NCBI RefSeq assembly: GCF_029227915.1
Contig: NC_079882.1
Coordinates: forward strand, 14,158,501 to 14,222,500
Direction: 5' to 3'
Length of the DNA: 64,000 bases
From: Hydractinia symbiolongicarpus
Lineage: Eukaryota; Cnidaria; Hydrozoa; Anthoathecata; Hydractiniidae
Every line of letters starts with the position of its first letter. Position 1 is the first letter of the stretch. The position numbers were made by a program, and so were the translations under genes. Of this stretch, positions 54,301-64,000 are shown in pieces. The notes under the pieces were generated by a model. The model was given only the letters and a program-made list of their open reading frames with translations. It had not been told where the DNA came from and searched no databases.

Positions 54301-57052
54301 AAACTGTTGTCTTGATTAGAATTTTGTATATCGCTTTGGTTTTGAGTAGAATTAAAGATGAAGTGTACTTGTTCGGCCATTTTTGTTACTATGAATGGTT
54401 TGTTTACGTTTTTGCGGAATACAACTACCATAATGCATTGCGAAGTAGCCATATAGAGGGAACGGGGAATTGGAAGCAAGCAAATCAAATGACTCAAAGA
54501 GTAGAGAACCGTGCGCGTTTATGAAGGAGGATGTTTTAAAACAAAGACAAAGTTTATCCATAACAATAAAAGTTCTATATACAAAAGAAAACGCATTTAT
54601 TGTTCATCTTCTTTGCCTTCGTCTGAGCTGCTTGATGATGACTTCAACAATCCGTCAATGAATTCATTAGTGAATTTTTGTCGCTTTTCTTTCTTTTGTC
54701 GTGGGTTATAGGAACGCTTCCCACAAAAACGGCGCTGCTTAGCATCCCACCAAAGATTAATTGCATTGCTACAGCCTTCCTCTGCAAATTGGGACAGTGT
54801 AGGGCCTTCGATTTTAATACGAAGCAAGTCCGTAAGGTTTTTTTCATTGAGCCGACTGTGCCAATCGGTTTTTACTATTTTCATATAATTGAAAAATCTT
54901 TTAACAGCCGCATTAGAATACGGTGCACATAAACATAGCTCAGCAAGTAAGAAAATACTTTTGAATCTGCTGTTATCTGTGTTGGTGTATAAGATTGCCC
55001 ACAAATCCAGCGGTTGATGCTTTGATACGTCGTAATATTTATTTGCGTAATCTATCAACTCATGGTATTGTTCCGTCAACTCAAATGATGTAACATTTGT
55101 TAGAGTTGAATTGTCTTTGAAATGTTCATAGACAGCTTCGACAGACAAGACTGACAATTTAAACTCTATCTAACTTGAGAATGAGAATTGCTCTTTATTT
55201 TTATTGCACACGAATCTTTGTCAAAATTGACATAAATACTGTAGAAAATCGTTTATCAGCGTCCATGAAAACAGATAAATTCAAAATTCAGGACCTATGT
55301 TAATAGTGGTTTAATTTCATCAAACCAGTCAATAAACCATGCCATACCAAGTTTCAGGTCATTATTTTGATTTTCACTAAAGTTTTCACATGACTTTTGT
55401 TTTTAGCAAAAAATACAGTTTTGAACAAAAAGTATGTTTTTCATACTTTGCTAAGCACTTATAGTTTATGCAACTTTCTGTACATGTACTCACATGTTTT
55501 CTTGCTAATGTGTTCCAATAAAACAGGCATTTTAAATAAGACAAGAATATTGAGCAATTTCGGTCTGGTCCTGTTTTACATATTTTGGGACATACATATA
55601 TTAAGTTCTTTGTTTAGAGTCAAGAACAAAGGTTCCTATTTTGATAAATAGACAAAACTAATTTAAAAAGGCTGTTCTAAAACGACCCTGCATGAATAGC
55701 TTTAATGTATATGACATTAATCGATAAGTACTATTAGTTTTTAATGATATCAAATGTTGTCTCCCTTCTTTAATGATATCAAATGTTGTCTCCTTCCATG
55801 AAATAAGATCCAGCAAAATCTTCAAAAATTATCTGAAGAAATAACCTAGCCCACCTAGCTAGGGCTAAATTTTGGATATTTAGTGAATTAATATTAACAG
55901 TAGATTAGAAACCTTAACCTTATTCGGTCTGGGGTTTTCAGACATTATAATGACACTTATAGTACATCATCGCTTAAAAAGTTTCCAAAGATTGTACGAA
56001 AACCCTGTTTCTTCTGGTTTTCGGGTATAATCAGGAAATCAGATTAATCACGTGTCCACAAAACGAAGAATTCTGCTTGATAAAACAAAGTTGTATTGCA
56101 AGTTTTAAGCTCTAAGATAATCCTAACAAGAGTTATTTTATTTTCCCGATTACAATGATTTCATAGAGGTATTTGGGTGTGGTTTCGAGTAATAGCCAAT
56201 ATTTAAGCCTCTGAGAGGTATGGTATTACAAAATTTTGGCACGCAGGTGTATAGGTAATCATTGAATGTCAGTAAGTATCATAGCCATACAGCATAGCAT
56301 TAAGAAGTTGTTAAAGAAAAAACGTCACCTGGACTGAAAAGGGTTAAACCAGTCCTAGCTAGCTATTTTCACTGCGAACCGTAATAAAATGATGGTCGCT
56401 AGATAACACAGGCTAAAAATCTAGCTACTAGCTAATGTAGTGAGCTAGCCTAGCTAACTGCATTTAGTTGCGCCTATGCAATTTTTTAGAAAACTAGATG
56501 CCAGAGCCTTGTAGTATGTATCTATGTAACGGAACACAGAAATTTACTTTTATTTCGTCAACTTTCCAACGAAAAAAATGAGTTTGCGTTTTAATACACA
56601 CAGGTCCACGGGGCTGTGTTTAATTATCTACTATAATATCAATACACACCCATGTAGTCATAACAGGCAAAAAGCATTTCTTGTAATACCATATAAGATA
56701 AATTATAGATAATAAGATTACATAATAGTTATTACTTCCTGGGAGATTTTAGTGAAGCTTTTAAAATTTAGACCCAAGAAAAAACTGAAGAAAACGCCAA
56801 GGAACGGTGTGTTTGAAGAAAAAGATGATACAAGTGTAATTAGCATTGGTAGCATTAATAGTGCTGGGAATGAGGTGGATAGTTTTCAGGTCATTATGTT
56901 AACTGCGAATCAAATAAGTTAGGTGTATTATAATCTTTTAACTTTAGGAAGACATCTCAATTGTTCAGTTACCACTTGTTTCGCTGGATATTCCAAAAGT
57001 GCTAGCCAATCGACTTGAAGAAGATTGTTATAATATTAAACGAAGAAAGAAG
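48377..57052 (+). CDS. MSL3: MSL3-like chromatin protein, five exons, gene continues past window
   Basis: Exons with matching splice sites and phases are 48377-48484, 48562-48644, 48720-48809, 56772-56889 and 56948-57052. The first three give a chromo-barrel domain (FQVNELVLCYEPDP, KGRKVSEYYVHFQGWN, SWDRWILEEQLLKD). The fourth is a Lys-rich and acidic linker (KKKLKKTPRNGVFE). The fifth starts the MRG domain (LVSLDIPKVLANRLEEDCYN then IKRRKK). MSL3 is the reader subunit of the MSL histone H4K16 acetyltransferase complex in the nucleus and binds methylated H3K36 or H4K20. No stop or shift interrupts the exons. Remaining MRG exons were not found before 64000. Confidence 0.85.
49312..52636 (-). 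mobile_element. 3.3-kb DNA transposon with TAA target duplications and subterminal motif arrays
   Basis: The ends are exact inverted sequences: GGGATCGTCTCC at 49312 and GGAGACGATCCC ending at 52636, followed inward by AGATCGTTTCA. The flanking TAA at 49309-49311 and 52637-52639 is a 3-bp target duplication. The motif ATCGTTTCA (or TGAAACGAT) is repeated more than ten times within about 330 bp of each end, most likely as transposase binding sites. A two-exon DDE transposase gene runs on the minus strand in the middle. It sits in intron 3 of the MSL3-like gene, opposite to it. Confidence 0.85.
50499..52155 (-). pseudogene. DDE transposase of unassigned superfamily, one frameshift
   Basis: Exon 1 (52155-52048) encodes an acidic start, MENISETYETDDSDWMFDSD. 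The intron has GTTTGG and TTTTTAG borders and the join restores LYREMTSKDK. Exon 2 runs from 51900 to a shift near 51050, then 51023-50499. It holds a helix-turn-helix-like part (LQDIVRHVKSTLGITVSRNT), the first catalytic Asp in DTLCLSVDNKIKVEVG, the second in IIADGGPDWSVKG, and the Glu in HSQFNPIERSWSYLTK about 40 residues later. A basic C-terminus follows. The NPIE-W pattern recalls IS630/Tc1-type enzymes, but I cannot place it in a named superfamily. Confidence 0.7.
52850..53166. repeat. Minisatellite, exact 53-bp period, six copies
   Basis: Occurrences of TTAGATCGCATTTTAAAA (with variants) start at about 52895, 52948, 53001, 53054, 53107 and 53160. Between them lie AAGAACGAAGAGCGGCGATA-like segments. 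The period is constant at 53 bp although the copies differ at several bases, meaning that indels have not accumulated. Confidence 0.9.
53603..54290 (-). pseudogene. THAP-type transposase remnant (ISL2EU-like)
   Basis: On the minus strand a THAP-type zinc finger is split over two frames: CCVPLCQNNSKKNSDLSFYV (about 54210), then SHRVCSAHFTGEKKTYMNNV. After a large internal deletion a DDE_Tnp_4 segment follows: FVSDLYGGRFSDKRITKDSG and GDSVMADRGFELEEDLPDGV, with the second catalytic Asp in ADRGF. The later Glu region is lost at 53603. It is an internally deleted, frameshifted copy of a cut-and-paste transposase. It lies in intron 3 of the MSL3-like gene, antisense to it. Confidence 0.75.
54597..55157 (-). 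pseudogene. hAT transposase, C-terminal dimerisation domain
   Basis: A 186-codon open frame, with the hAT C-terminal signature ELCLCAPYSNAAVKRFFNYM followed by KTDWHSRLNEKNLTDLLRIK. The tail is acidic and Ser-rich (KSSSSSSDEGKEDEQ). The catalytic core and BED finger are absent upstream, so this is a 3' fragment, although its frame is still clean. It lies in the same intron and antisense to the MSL3-like gene. Confidence 0.75.
55158..56771. other. 3' part of MSL3-like intron 3
   Basis: No supported gene. A direct repeat TTTAATGATATCAAATGTTGTCTCC occurs twice around 55740-55795, and a TAGCTAG-rich tract lies near 56350-56460. The stretch ends at the acceptor AATTTAG before 56772. Confidence 0.5.
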
Positions 57053-57349
57053 GTGAGAAATTTGCATTTAATATTGATTTTGAGTAAACAATTACAGTAT
57101 TTACACTTTTCCGTTTACGTAGGAGTGTCTTGGTTAACCTTTTTTTTCATGTTGTTGTTCTCCATCTGACAAAAAAGTCAATTTTTCGTCTCCTGGCAGA
57201 TTTAAAAATCCAAAAAAGCGATTCCAAACGATTTTTTTAAATCATAGTAAAAAGAAAAGAGTAGTCTGGTTTCCTGGGCCATTCCTTTTGTTTGCAGTTT
57301 TCTGTTCAAATTTATTTGAGGCCCCCTGCCACTGCACAGATAGTTAGAA

Positions 57350-58107
57350 ATGGCGTTGAAGAACGATGAGTTTCTTTGTGGTGGTGATCTTGATGACTTA
57401 TTTCTGTTGATTGAAGGTGCATTTTTGGATAGTGATGCCGATTTTAACGTGGATATAGATGCAGTTATATCTGAAGTATCTCTTCCTAAAGATGAAAGCG
57501 ATCAATTTGAGTCAATGTGGAAAAGTGATGAAATTTGGTAGAGGATTAACAAGACACAAAAATACCAAACATCAAACGAAAAGTAGTGACTCAGATACTG
57601 CAAGGCCGTTTAACTCTCTTACTAGGGAAGAACAGTAACATAAAAATTGCACCCTTTAAAACTATGTGTTATTGTGAAGGAATGTGCCACCATTGTACAG
57701 AAAGATGTGTCGACCTGAACAGTCAAGGAACGCGTTTTTAAACTTCAAATTTTTCTGTTCACAAGGGAGTGGAACTTTGGGAAAGACTAAGAATTGTAAT
57801 TAAACAATTCAAAGGTAGTGCTGAAAAATTTTATTCAGAATTTTGTAGGTTACTCAATGAAAATCTTATGCCAACAATGTGTGATGATGTCACCTTGGCT
57901 AAAACTTTGCTAATGGAAGTTGCTAATCATGTTTTGATACATCTCTCTGGAACAGATGTGTCTTCATTTAACCTTTCACAACAAGTAGCTGAAATTTCAG
58001 AAAAGGAAGTGAAAAGTTTGCAGTATCTTTCTGGTTATATTGTACATAAACTACATTCAAAATTTTGTTATGGTAAACAACAATCAGATATAGACAAACA
58101 GTTATAA
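57350..58107 (+). pseudogene. Transposon-type protein, unassigned, frameshifted
   Basis: The ATG at 57350 gives MALKNDEFLCGGDLDDLFLL and an acidic region, then a finger-like RLTRHKNTKH after one shift near 57540. A second open part (57769-58107) reads LWERLRIVIKQFKGSAEKFY, SLQYLSGYIVHKLHSKF and a stop. The QYLSGYxxHKL pattern is one I associate with unnamed transposon-borne proteins of cnidarians; no catalytic residues can be named. Further broken coding pieces continue to about 58430. It lies downstream of the last MSL3 exon seen here, presumably within its next intron. Confidence 0.4.
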
Positions 58108-59832
58108 TCATGCAAAAATGGCACACGGGATAGAGAAAGTCAATCTGAGAAGAATGCAAGCAGTTATCCCGTGCTAAAACATCTTTTTTCAGTACCAACT
58201 TATGTGCGAAAGAACTAGTTTCAACTGTGTTAAGGGATATACTGTCAAATTTTAAAAAGATTTGGGAAATTGATTCTAAAGTGAAAAAAGAGATTTGCAT
58301 TAATGTACTGAACATTGACTCACTTTGTTTGTTAGAGTTCGCACATTTTCATATGCTAAAGACGTTCATGAAAAGCACAAAGCTGCAAAACAGAAATTGA
58401 AGAAATAGTCATTAAGAACAGAACTGAAAAAAAAGCAGTTGTGCAACAGACATTGGTCACTGAGCTTTGCAAGTCCTGGACATGGACTTAAAAAACAGTC
58501 AAAAAGGCTTTTTTTATCACACATTTGAAAAAAACATTAATTTGGGTGAAAGAGATAAATTTTTGCAAATTTTATCCATATTGAACTGAATAAATATATA
58601 CTAGTAGATTCGCGAAAATTAATTTTCGCAAAATGCATTATTTTTGACCTCTCAAAAACCGTTTACTTTTTAGCGGTAAGCTCCTTGGGTCTGGCTTTTG
58701 CGTGGCAGGAAAAAAGATGCTAGGATTTGGTGCAGAAAGGTCTTCTACTGCGGATTTCTTCTAATGGGGACATCGTTGAGGTTATAAACTATTATCTAGT
58801 GTAAGTTGATGGCTTCTGATTTATTTGAATTTATGAAGAATGCCTCGTTTGAAGAAATAAACTGATAATTACTTTGTTGTAGCAGTTGTGCAACAGACAT
58901 TGGTCACTGAGCTTTGCAAGTCCTGGACATGGACTTAAAAAACAGTCAAAAAGGCTTTTTTTATAGCCACACATTTGAAAAAAACATTAATTTGGGTGAA
59001 AGAGATAAATTTTTGCAAATTTTATCCATATTGAACTGAATAAATATATACTAGTAGATTCGCGAAAATTAATTTTCGCAAAATGCATTATTTTTGACCT
59101 CTCAAAAACAAGTCTCCCACTTAAGGTAATTTATTTTAGCGAATATTTAATTTGGCAGATAACGAATAAATAACTTTATTAAGCATATTTATTGAAATCC
59201 TCATGTGAAAACTTGGCGGATGACAAACAAAAACTTCTTTTGGTGGATATTTTGTCAAATCTGCCAATTCCGGCAAATTTTCAATTCAACCAAAATGTCT
59301 TTCCTTGTCTTCTCTTTTGCCGCTTAATATAATTTTGGCCAGTTCCACAGTATAAAGGGAACTCAACCTTTTATATCACCAAACATTGAGCCAAGTGTGC
59401 AATATTCTAGCTCGGCAGTATAAAGAGAACTAAAGAATAGTTAAATGTAATAGAGTCAATGTAATGTTTTCAAAACATTTGTGGCTATAAAAATAGCTGG
59501 TTTGACGGTTTTGTCCATGTCTGGTACGTAGTGTCAATATCGTTGCTGTGTCTTCTTTCTTTTTGGCAGGGTTGTCTCAATAATGATGTTGAATTTCTCT
59601 TGTCTACGTATACATTACTTGCAATCGGTGTAACTGAGTACTGTGTTTTAATTGTATTATCGTTGTAACTGACATCTCTGACTCTTGGATTATCAGACTT
59701 CGTCCAATAGCACGTTGTCTACCAAAGTAATTCTCTAGATCATCCTGACAAAATCTCTCCAAAAGTACAAAAAAGAAAAAGCTAACTCCATTTTGTAGTA
59801 AGAACGTGACTACTTCAATAAATGAATGTACA
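58108..59832. other. Decayed transposon sequence with a duplicated block
   Basis: Direct copies of a 223-bp block lie at 58438-58660 and 58884-59109 (both containing GACATTGGTCACTGAGC and ATTCGCGAAAATTAATTT), with a MITE fragment between. The remainder to 59832 shows no gene. Confidence 0.7.
58661..58883 (+). mobile_element. Left part of MITE X, between duplicated blocks
   Basis: About 220 bp nearly identical to 61424-61638: TTTACTTTTTAGCGGTAAG, GGTGCAGAAAGGTCTTCTAC, GATGGCTTCTGATTTATTTG. The right inverted end of the complete copy is missing here. It is flanked on both sides by the same 223-bp block. Confidence 0.7.
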
Positions 59833-60309
59833 GCAATGGCCAGTCAATCAAACCCCTAAAAACATTTTTTTAGAATTTTGTATACCTGCTGCCTTCATCG
59901 TATAGATCTTAAAACGCTGATGAAGAAAATGTATAGGATTATGTACTTTTGACAAAGGTTTGCAGAGATATCAAGGTTTAAAGGTTTTTTGATGACGTCA
60001 TCAAACAGATTCGGGGACCCAGGTTTGGGAAACTTACCCAAATTGGTCCCAGGTAGTCCCTAGTTACCCACGCAGGACATGACGTCAGTTATTTCCACCC
60101 GTTTCCAAGTTATTTAACCTTAAATTTAAAAGTGCAATGCAATAGCTTCACTACTCTTAATATACTTTCCTTTGACGTCAATATTACTCTAACGTCAAAG
60201 TTTGCTAATTCACAGAACAAATTTATAGGCGATGTTTTATAGACTTTATCAAAGAAATTTTATCCACTTTGTAAAAGTCACAGACAGAACCTCCGTATTA
60301 TTATTATTA
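59833..60309 (-). mobile_element. Helitron-like element E, truncated
   Basis: Similar to 400-906 of element B (GCAATGGCCAGTCAA, GGGGACCCAGGTTTGG, repeated GACGTCA). Its minus-strand start (AATAATAATACGGAGG) directly abuts the CTAG end of element D at 60310. Its 3' end is missing. Confidence 0.5.
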
Positions 60310-61390
60310 CTAGTCGATAAGGCCCGTGGAAAAATCCACTTCGGCAAAAGGCCAATGAAAAATAGGTTGCTTTAGATGTTTTGCTGACGTCAGCAGTGCA
60401 TATACAAAAAAAATGTTCTTACAATCTTACACAAAATGTCAAATGTCAAATCGCATTAAATCCTCCACACAAATCTTACACAAAGTCAAAAAGAACAGCT
60501 TGCAAGATGTAAAATCTAGTTGATAAAAAGTTACAACAACGACACTCACAACATCGACACTCACAACACCAATACTCACAAAACCGACAGTAAGAACACC
60601 AACAGTTACAACACCAACAGTTACAACACGGATAATAACAATGTCAGAAATAACGCATTTAAAATATGTACATCTTATAAGTGATTATGTTGAAAACCCT
60701 CGGTATTATATTCTGAAATGTCAAAAAGGAGGCCTGCAAGAGTTGTTAGCACAAATCAACAAATATAAGTTCTTTACACATTTTAAATATTGTCTTCCCT
60801 TAAAAGCTTATACAAAAATATGAAAAAGCCATATAGTTTCGAAAACATCAAATTTAAATCTAGAAAAATCAGTCATTGCGGTTGGATACCATCCTCCACC
60901 ACAAAAACTTACACAAAATGTAAAAATCAACCAGTTAAGAAAACAAAAATTTTCTTTTTTAGTTCCGTACTGCCCTTTTTCCAACAATTTTAAACCTAAA
61001 TGTCAAAAAATCAATGAGCAACGAATAAACTTGAATCAACAAAGATCATTATTTTGGAAACATTGTATACGGTTCGTAAACAAAAGTTTACACAACATGT
61101 AAAACAGATCGGTTCATGAGAAACGCATCTAAATCAACAAAAATAATTTCATTCAGCATGTCGTATATTACCATTACCCATCAATCTTCCACCAAAAAGG
61201 TTGTCAAACACATCAAAATTTAAAAAAATCAGTCATTTCAGGGCATACAGTCATTGCCCATTAGATTACAAAATCAGAAACAAAAAATAATAAATAACTA
61301 AACACACATACTTTAAATTCTATAAAATTCGTTCCACTTGTCATATTGCATGTGGTCCCCCTTGTAAAGTGGACAGGTAATGTGAAAAAA

Positions 61391-61732
61391 ATTATAGATG
61401 AATTTCAGCGTGACATCATTTGTTTACTTTTTAGCGGTAAGCTCCTTGGGTCTGGCTTTTGCGTGGCAGGAAAAAAGATGCTAGGATTTGGTGCAGAAAG
61501 GTCTTCTACTGCGGATTTCTTCTAATGGGGACATCGTTGAGGTTATAAACTATTATCTAGTGTAAGTTGATGGCTTCTGATTTATTTGAATTTATGAAGA
61601 AAGCCTCGTTTGAAGAAATGAACTGATAATTACTTTGCTTCACCTAGCACCCCAATCTTTTTTCCTGCCATGCAATGCCAAAGCCGAAAGAGCTTACCAC
61701 TGAAAATGTAAACAACAGAATTCATCTATAAT
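61391..61732. mobile_element. MITE X, complete copy
   Basis: 342 bp with imperfect inverted ends: ATTATAGATGAATT at the left and AATTCATCTATAAT at the right. Inner arms TGTTTAC-GGTAAGCTC and GAGCTTACC-GTAAACA pair for about 80 bp, with GGCAGGAAAAAAGAT on both arms. There is no ORF. It lies inside Helitron-like element D and is absent from the matching place in element A. Confidence 0.75.
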
Positions 61733-61813
61733 CTATGGGCATAAAAATACATCCTACTTGTTACATCATAATTCGTGCTCATAAAAGAAGGGAAATTTGG
61801 AAACTATAGTAGT

Positions 61814-61873
61814 ATATATACTATACTATACTACACTACACTACACTACACTACACTACACTACACTATACTA
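61814..61873. repeat. Microsatellite (ACTAC)n with TATAC variants
   Basis: About twelve units of TACTA/CACTA type in a row, inside the Helitron-like element D and not present in the related element A. Confidence 0.9.
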
Positions 61874-62680
61874 AAGAGGAATAACAACAGAAGTAATAGT
61901 TTAGAGCTAGCATGGGATGGGGAGCTGGACTTGGAGGCTAACATTAATTAACAGTAGCTAAGACACCCAATTAAATATACTTAAACTGGGAACACTTAGC
62001 TAAAACTAAAGCTAGCTATTTATGCTTAGTAAAACACATATAAAGAGAAGCAATAGTAATGTAAAATTAATAACATTACAGTTCAACAAACCAAAATTTT
62101 CCGTTTTTTAGTCAGCCAACAGCGCCAGGGCACATGAATTATGCAACAAAACGTAAACAAATATGGCTACATACGCAAACTGTGGCTTTTCCCAGAAAAT
62201 GCGAGTCTGCTTGCTCCACCGACATAAAAACCAAACATCTAAAAATATCAAAGTTCTTACTATTTGTGATTTCAAATCCACTTTAAACTCTAGCCTTTGT
62301 TATCTACTTCTAACTTTACTTTACATCTAGGCCTTTGTTTTGTACTTCTAACTTTACTACTTTACTTCTAGCTCTAGCTATCACTTCTTACTTTAATTTT
62401 TGGACTATTTTTTCTCTGAATTACGTTTTGCACTTTTTTCAAGACGAAGGGACCGTTCTTTTGTTGTTGTCTTTTTGGGTGTCGAGGGACACCATTTTCG
62501 TAAAGAAAGCCGTTAAATTTTTTTCAGCAAATCAAGTTGCACCAATTTGATCACGTGACGTAAACAAAGTTAACCTGCTAGCAAAATGGACATAATTTTT
62601 CGGCGACTTTAAAGAGAATTTCGGCAACATCAAAGGAAAATGACGATATCAACTTTGCGTGTCACAGACAGACGGACACC

Positions 62681-64000
62681 CTTAGGGTATAAATTTGATA
62701 TATGGGACTGAAGAATAAAAGCTCCACTATTCCACATAAATCTTGCTGCCCAACCTGAACCAGAATCTGAAAGACAGTTACTGGCATGTCTGCGAAAAAG
62801 TAAATGAAGCGTTCCTCTTTAGTGCAAATATTCTTTGTACAATATACAACATTCTTTCCAGTGTTGTGAGCTAAATTCTTTTTCATTCTGAAAAACTTTC
62901 TGTTATATGGTGCACCTTCAGCAGTAGCGCCAATGCCTTTCAAATTGATCCCTTCAAGATAGCACACAGCCTTCCAAAAGATGTTGCACCAGCTGTTTCA
63001 AATGTGCAAAAACTAAACGATAATAGGTTCACAATACTTTTTAACGAGAAAAACCAGCACGTGCGATGCAAGTTCTTGTACATTTTTCAACGTAGCAAAG
63101 TTTGTATCGGTATCTCCAAGGTCTACAAAACCTATAAGTTCCCCAGAGTGTTTATGCCATACCAAGTATTTTTGGCATCTCATCAATCAAAATAATAACA
63201 TATCTCTCTGGCAAAGTGAAATCAACAGTTTTTTGGGATAATTCTTGTATAAGAGCAGAATTAAAACCACGAGTAGGGCGAATATAATTTTTGTACACAA
63301 AGAATTCGTAAACTTGGTAATACCAAAACACGGAACCTGTTTTTGCATCATATCGTAGATCAGAATAAGCCGAAGATGACATTGCAGCTAAGGTCAGACA
63401 AAATTTTATCACTATTGGATGGTAACGTACACTACTAGCACACAAGGAATTAATATAACTCTGCTCTTCCCAAAATAATTTCGTGAAATATGGAACATCT
63501 GTTTTGTCACACCCAGAAAATAATGTCTGCAAGTCATTATTCAGTTCAGTAGTAATTCGTTGACTTTCATTTTCTAATGCTGCTTTCATTTCAACAAGTC
63601 TCTGTTCCAACTGTTTGCTACGTAAACGTTGATCTTGAATAGGTAATTTCAGATGAATTCTAGATGTAAACGTAACAGGAGCATTCAATTTGGCTGGTTG
63701 GCTGGACACCATCAATTTTCGATTTTTAGCATAAGTGGATTTCATGTCAAAGGACTCACAGTTGTGACATGGATTAGTGTTACAAACCAGAATATTACAA
63801 TTTTTTGATCGATAATACTCATCCTGGTTCAACTTTGGTTTTAAAGACAACTTTTGATAATTTGCATAATCAAAATGTTTTGGCACAACATGCTTTTGAA
63901 AATTAACTTCTTTATCTGGATTTGGAGTTTTAATCCCATTACATATATCATAAGTATTTTGCTCAGCAATAAGATTGGACAAGGTAACATTGTGAAATTA
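62681..64000 (-). pseudogene. P-element-like (THAP9-type) transposase, partial and broken
   Basis: Minus-strand text begins before the window edge. The frame 63982-63152 contains a coiled coil (LRSKQLEQRLVEMKAALENE), KLFWEEQSYINSLCASSVRY, and RYHPIVIKFCLTLAAMSSSA. After a local frame change come NYIRPTRGFNSALIQELSQK and YVIILIDEMPKIL, which holds the first catalytic Asp of the RNase H-like core. A shift at about 63160 leads into LVWHKHSGELIGFVDLGDTD. The last part (62967-62680) reads YLEGINLKGIGATAEGAPYN and FIYFFADMP. The gene is cut by the Helitron-like element at 62680. Confidence 0.7.

Larger units (their letters stand above)
60310..62680 (-). mobile_element. Helitron-like element D (diverged copy of A)
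   Basis: On the minus strand it ends with CTAG at 60310-60313 after a GTGGA/TCCAC hairpin, like A and B. Its other end, near 62680, reaches GGGTGTCCGTCTGTCTGTGAC but lacks the TC...AATAATACGG start, so a few bases are lost. It resembles 907-3720 over most of its length but contains a MITE (61391-61732) and an (ACTAC)n tract. At its 5' border it interrupts a P-element-like gene. No coding gene is seen. Confidence 0.55.

Overview
The window looks like a piece of an A+T-rich early-branching metazoan genome, most likely a cnidarian. It holds spliced metazoan-type genes, dispersed eukaryotic transposons of many superfamilies, and the Polinton, DIRS, CR1-like LINE, IS3EU-like, Harbinger and P-like families usual in cnidarians. 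I see no rRNA, tRNA or bacterial operons. The species cannot be fixed from the sequence alone.

Layout. 1-3742: three non-autonomous Helitron-like elements on the minus strand, joined head to tail. 4770-21440: decayed Polinton (Maverick) DNA, a virus-like transposon. It contains a protein-primed type-B DNA polymerase pseudogene present twice as a 1.8-kb inverted duplication (5738-7568 and 9763-11591), and a hammerhead ribozyme-like motif (12598-12668). It also contains a block of Polinton genes (small membrane proteins, HNH nuclease, packaging ATPase, BRO-type protein, integrase, capsid-type protein; 13167-19690) and part of a second, different polymerase lineage (19670-21440). 21685-24697: an IS3EU-like DNA transposon with TIRs, a transposase remnant and an unidentified two-exon gene. 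25350-28259: a Harbinger element with two genes. 28826-29195: a minisatellite.

30418-40466: a multi-exon MULE-type transposon. Its single gene appears to fuse zinc fingers, a MULE DDE transposase, a SWIM finger, a ULP1-like cysteine protease and a PHD finger. A nearly complete CR1-like LINE (31262-35925) sits in one of its introns. 40645-46703: a DIRS-type tyrosine-recombinase retroelement that keeps both terminal repeats and its internal complementary region but has lost its reverse transcriptase.

48377-57052 and beyond: the one clear host gene, an MSL3-like chromatin protein on the plus strand, with five recognisable exons (chromo-barrel domain and start of the MRG domain). Its 8-kb third intron carries a 3.3-kb DNA transposon with TAA target duplications and arrays of a 9-bp subterminal motif (49312-52636), a 53-bp minisatellite, a THAP/ISL2EU transposase remnant and a hAT fragment. 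57350-64000: an unidentified transposon-type ORF, a duplicated segment around a MITE, two more abutting Helitron-like elements, and a P-element-like transposase interrupted by the Helitron.

Almost every protein gene is disabled by stops or frameshifts. The exceptions by eye are the MSL3 exons, the DIRS gag and recombinase frames, and LINE ORF1 and ORF2 apart from single frameshifts. The window is best read as one host locus embedded in layered, nested mobile DNA.
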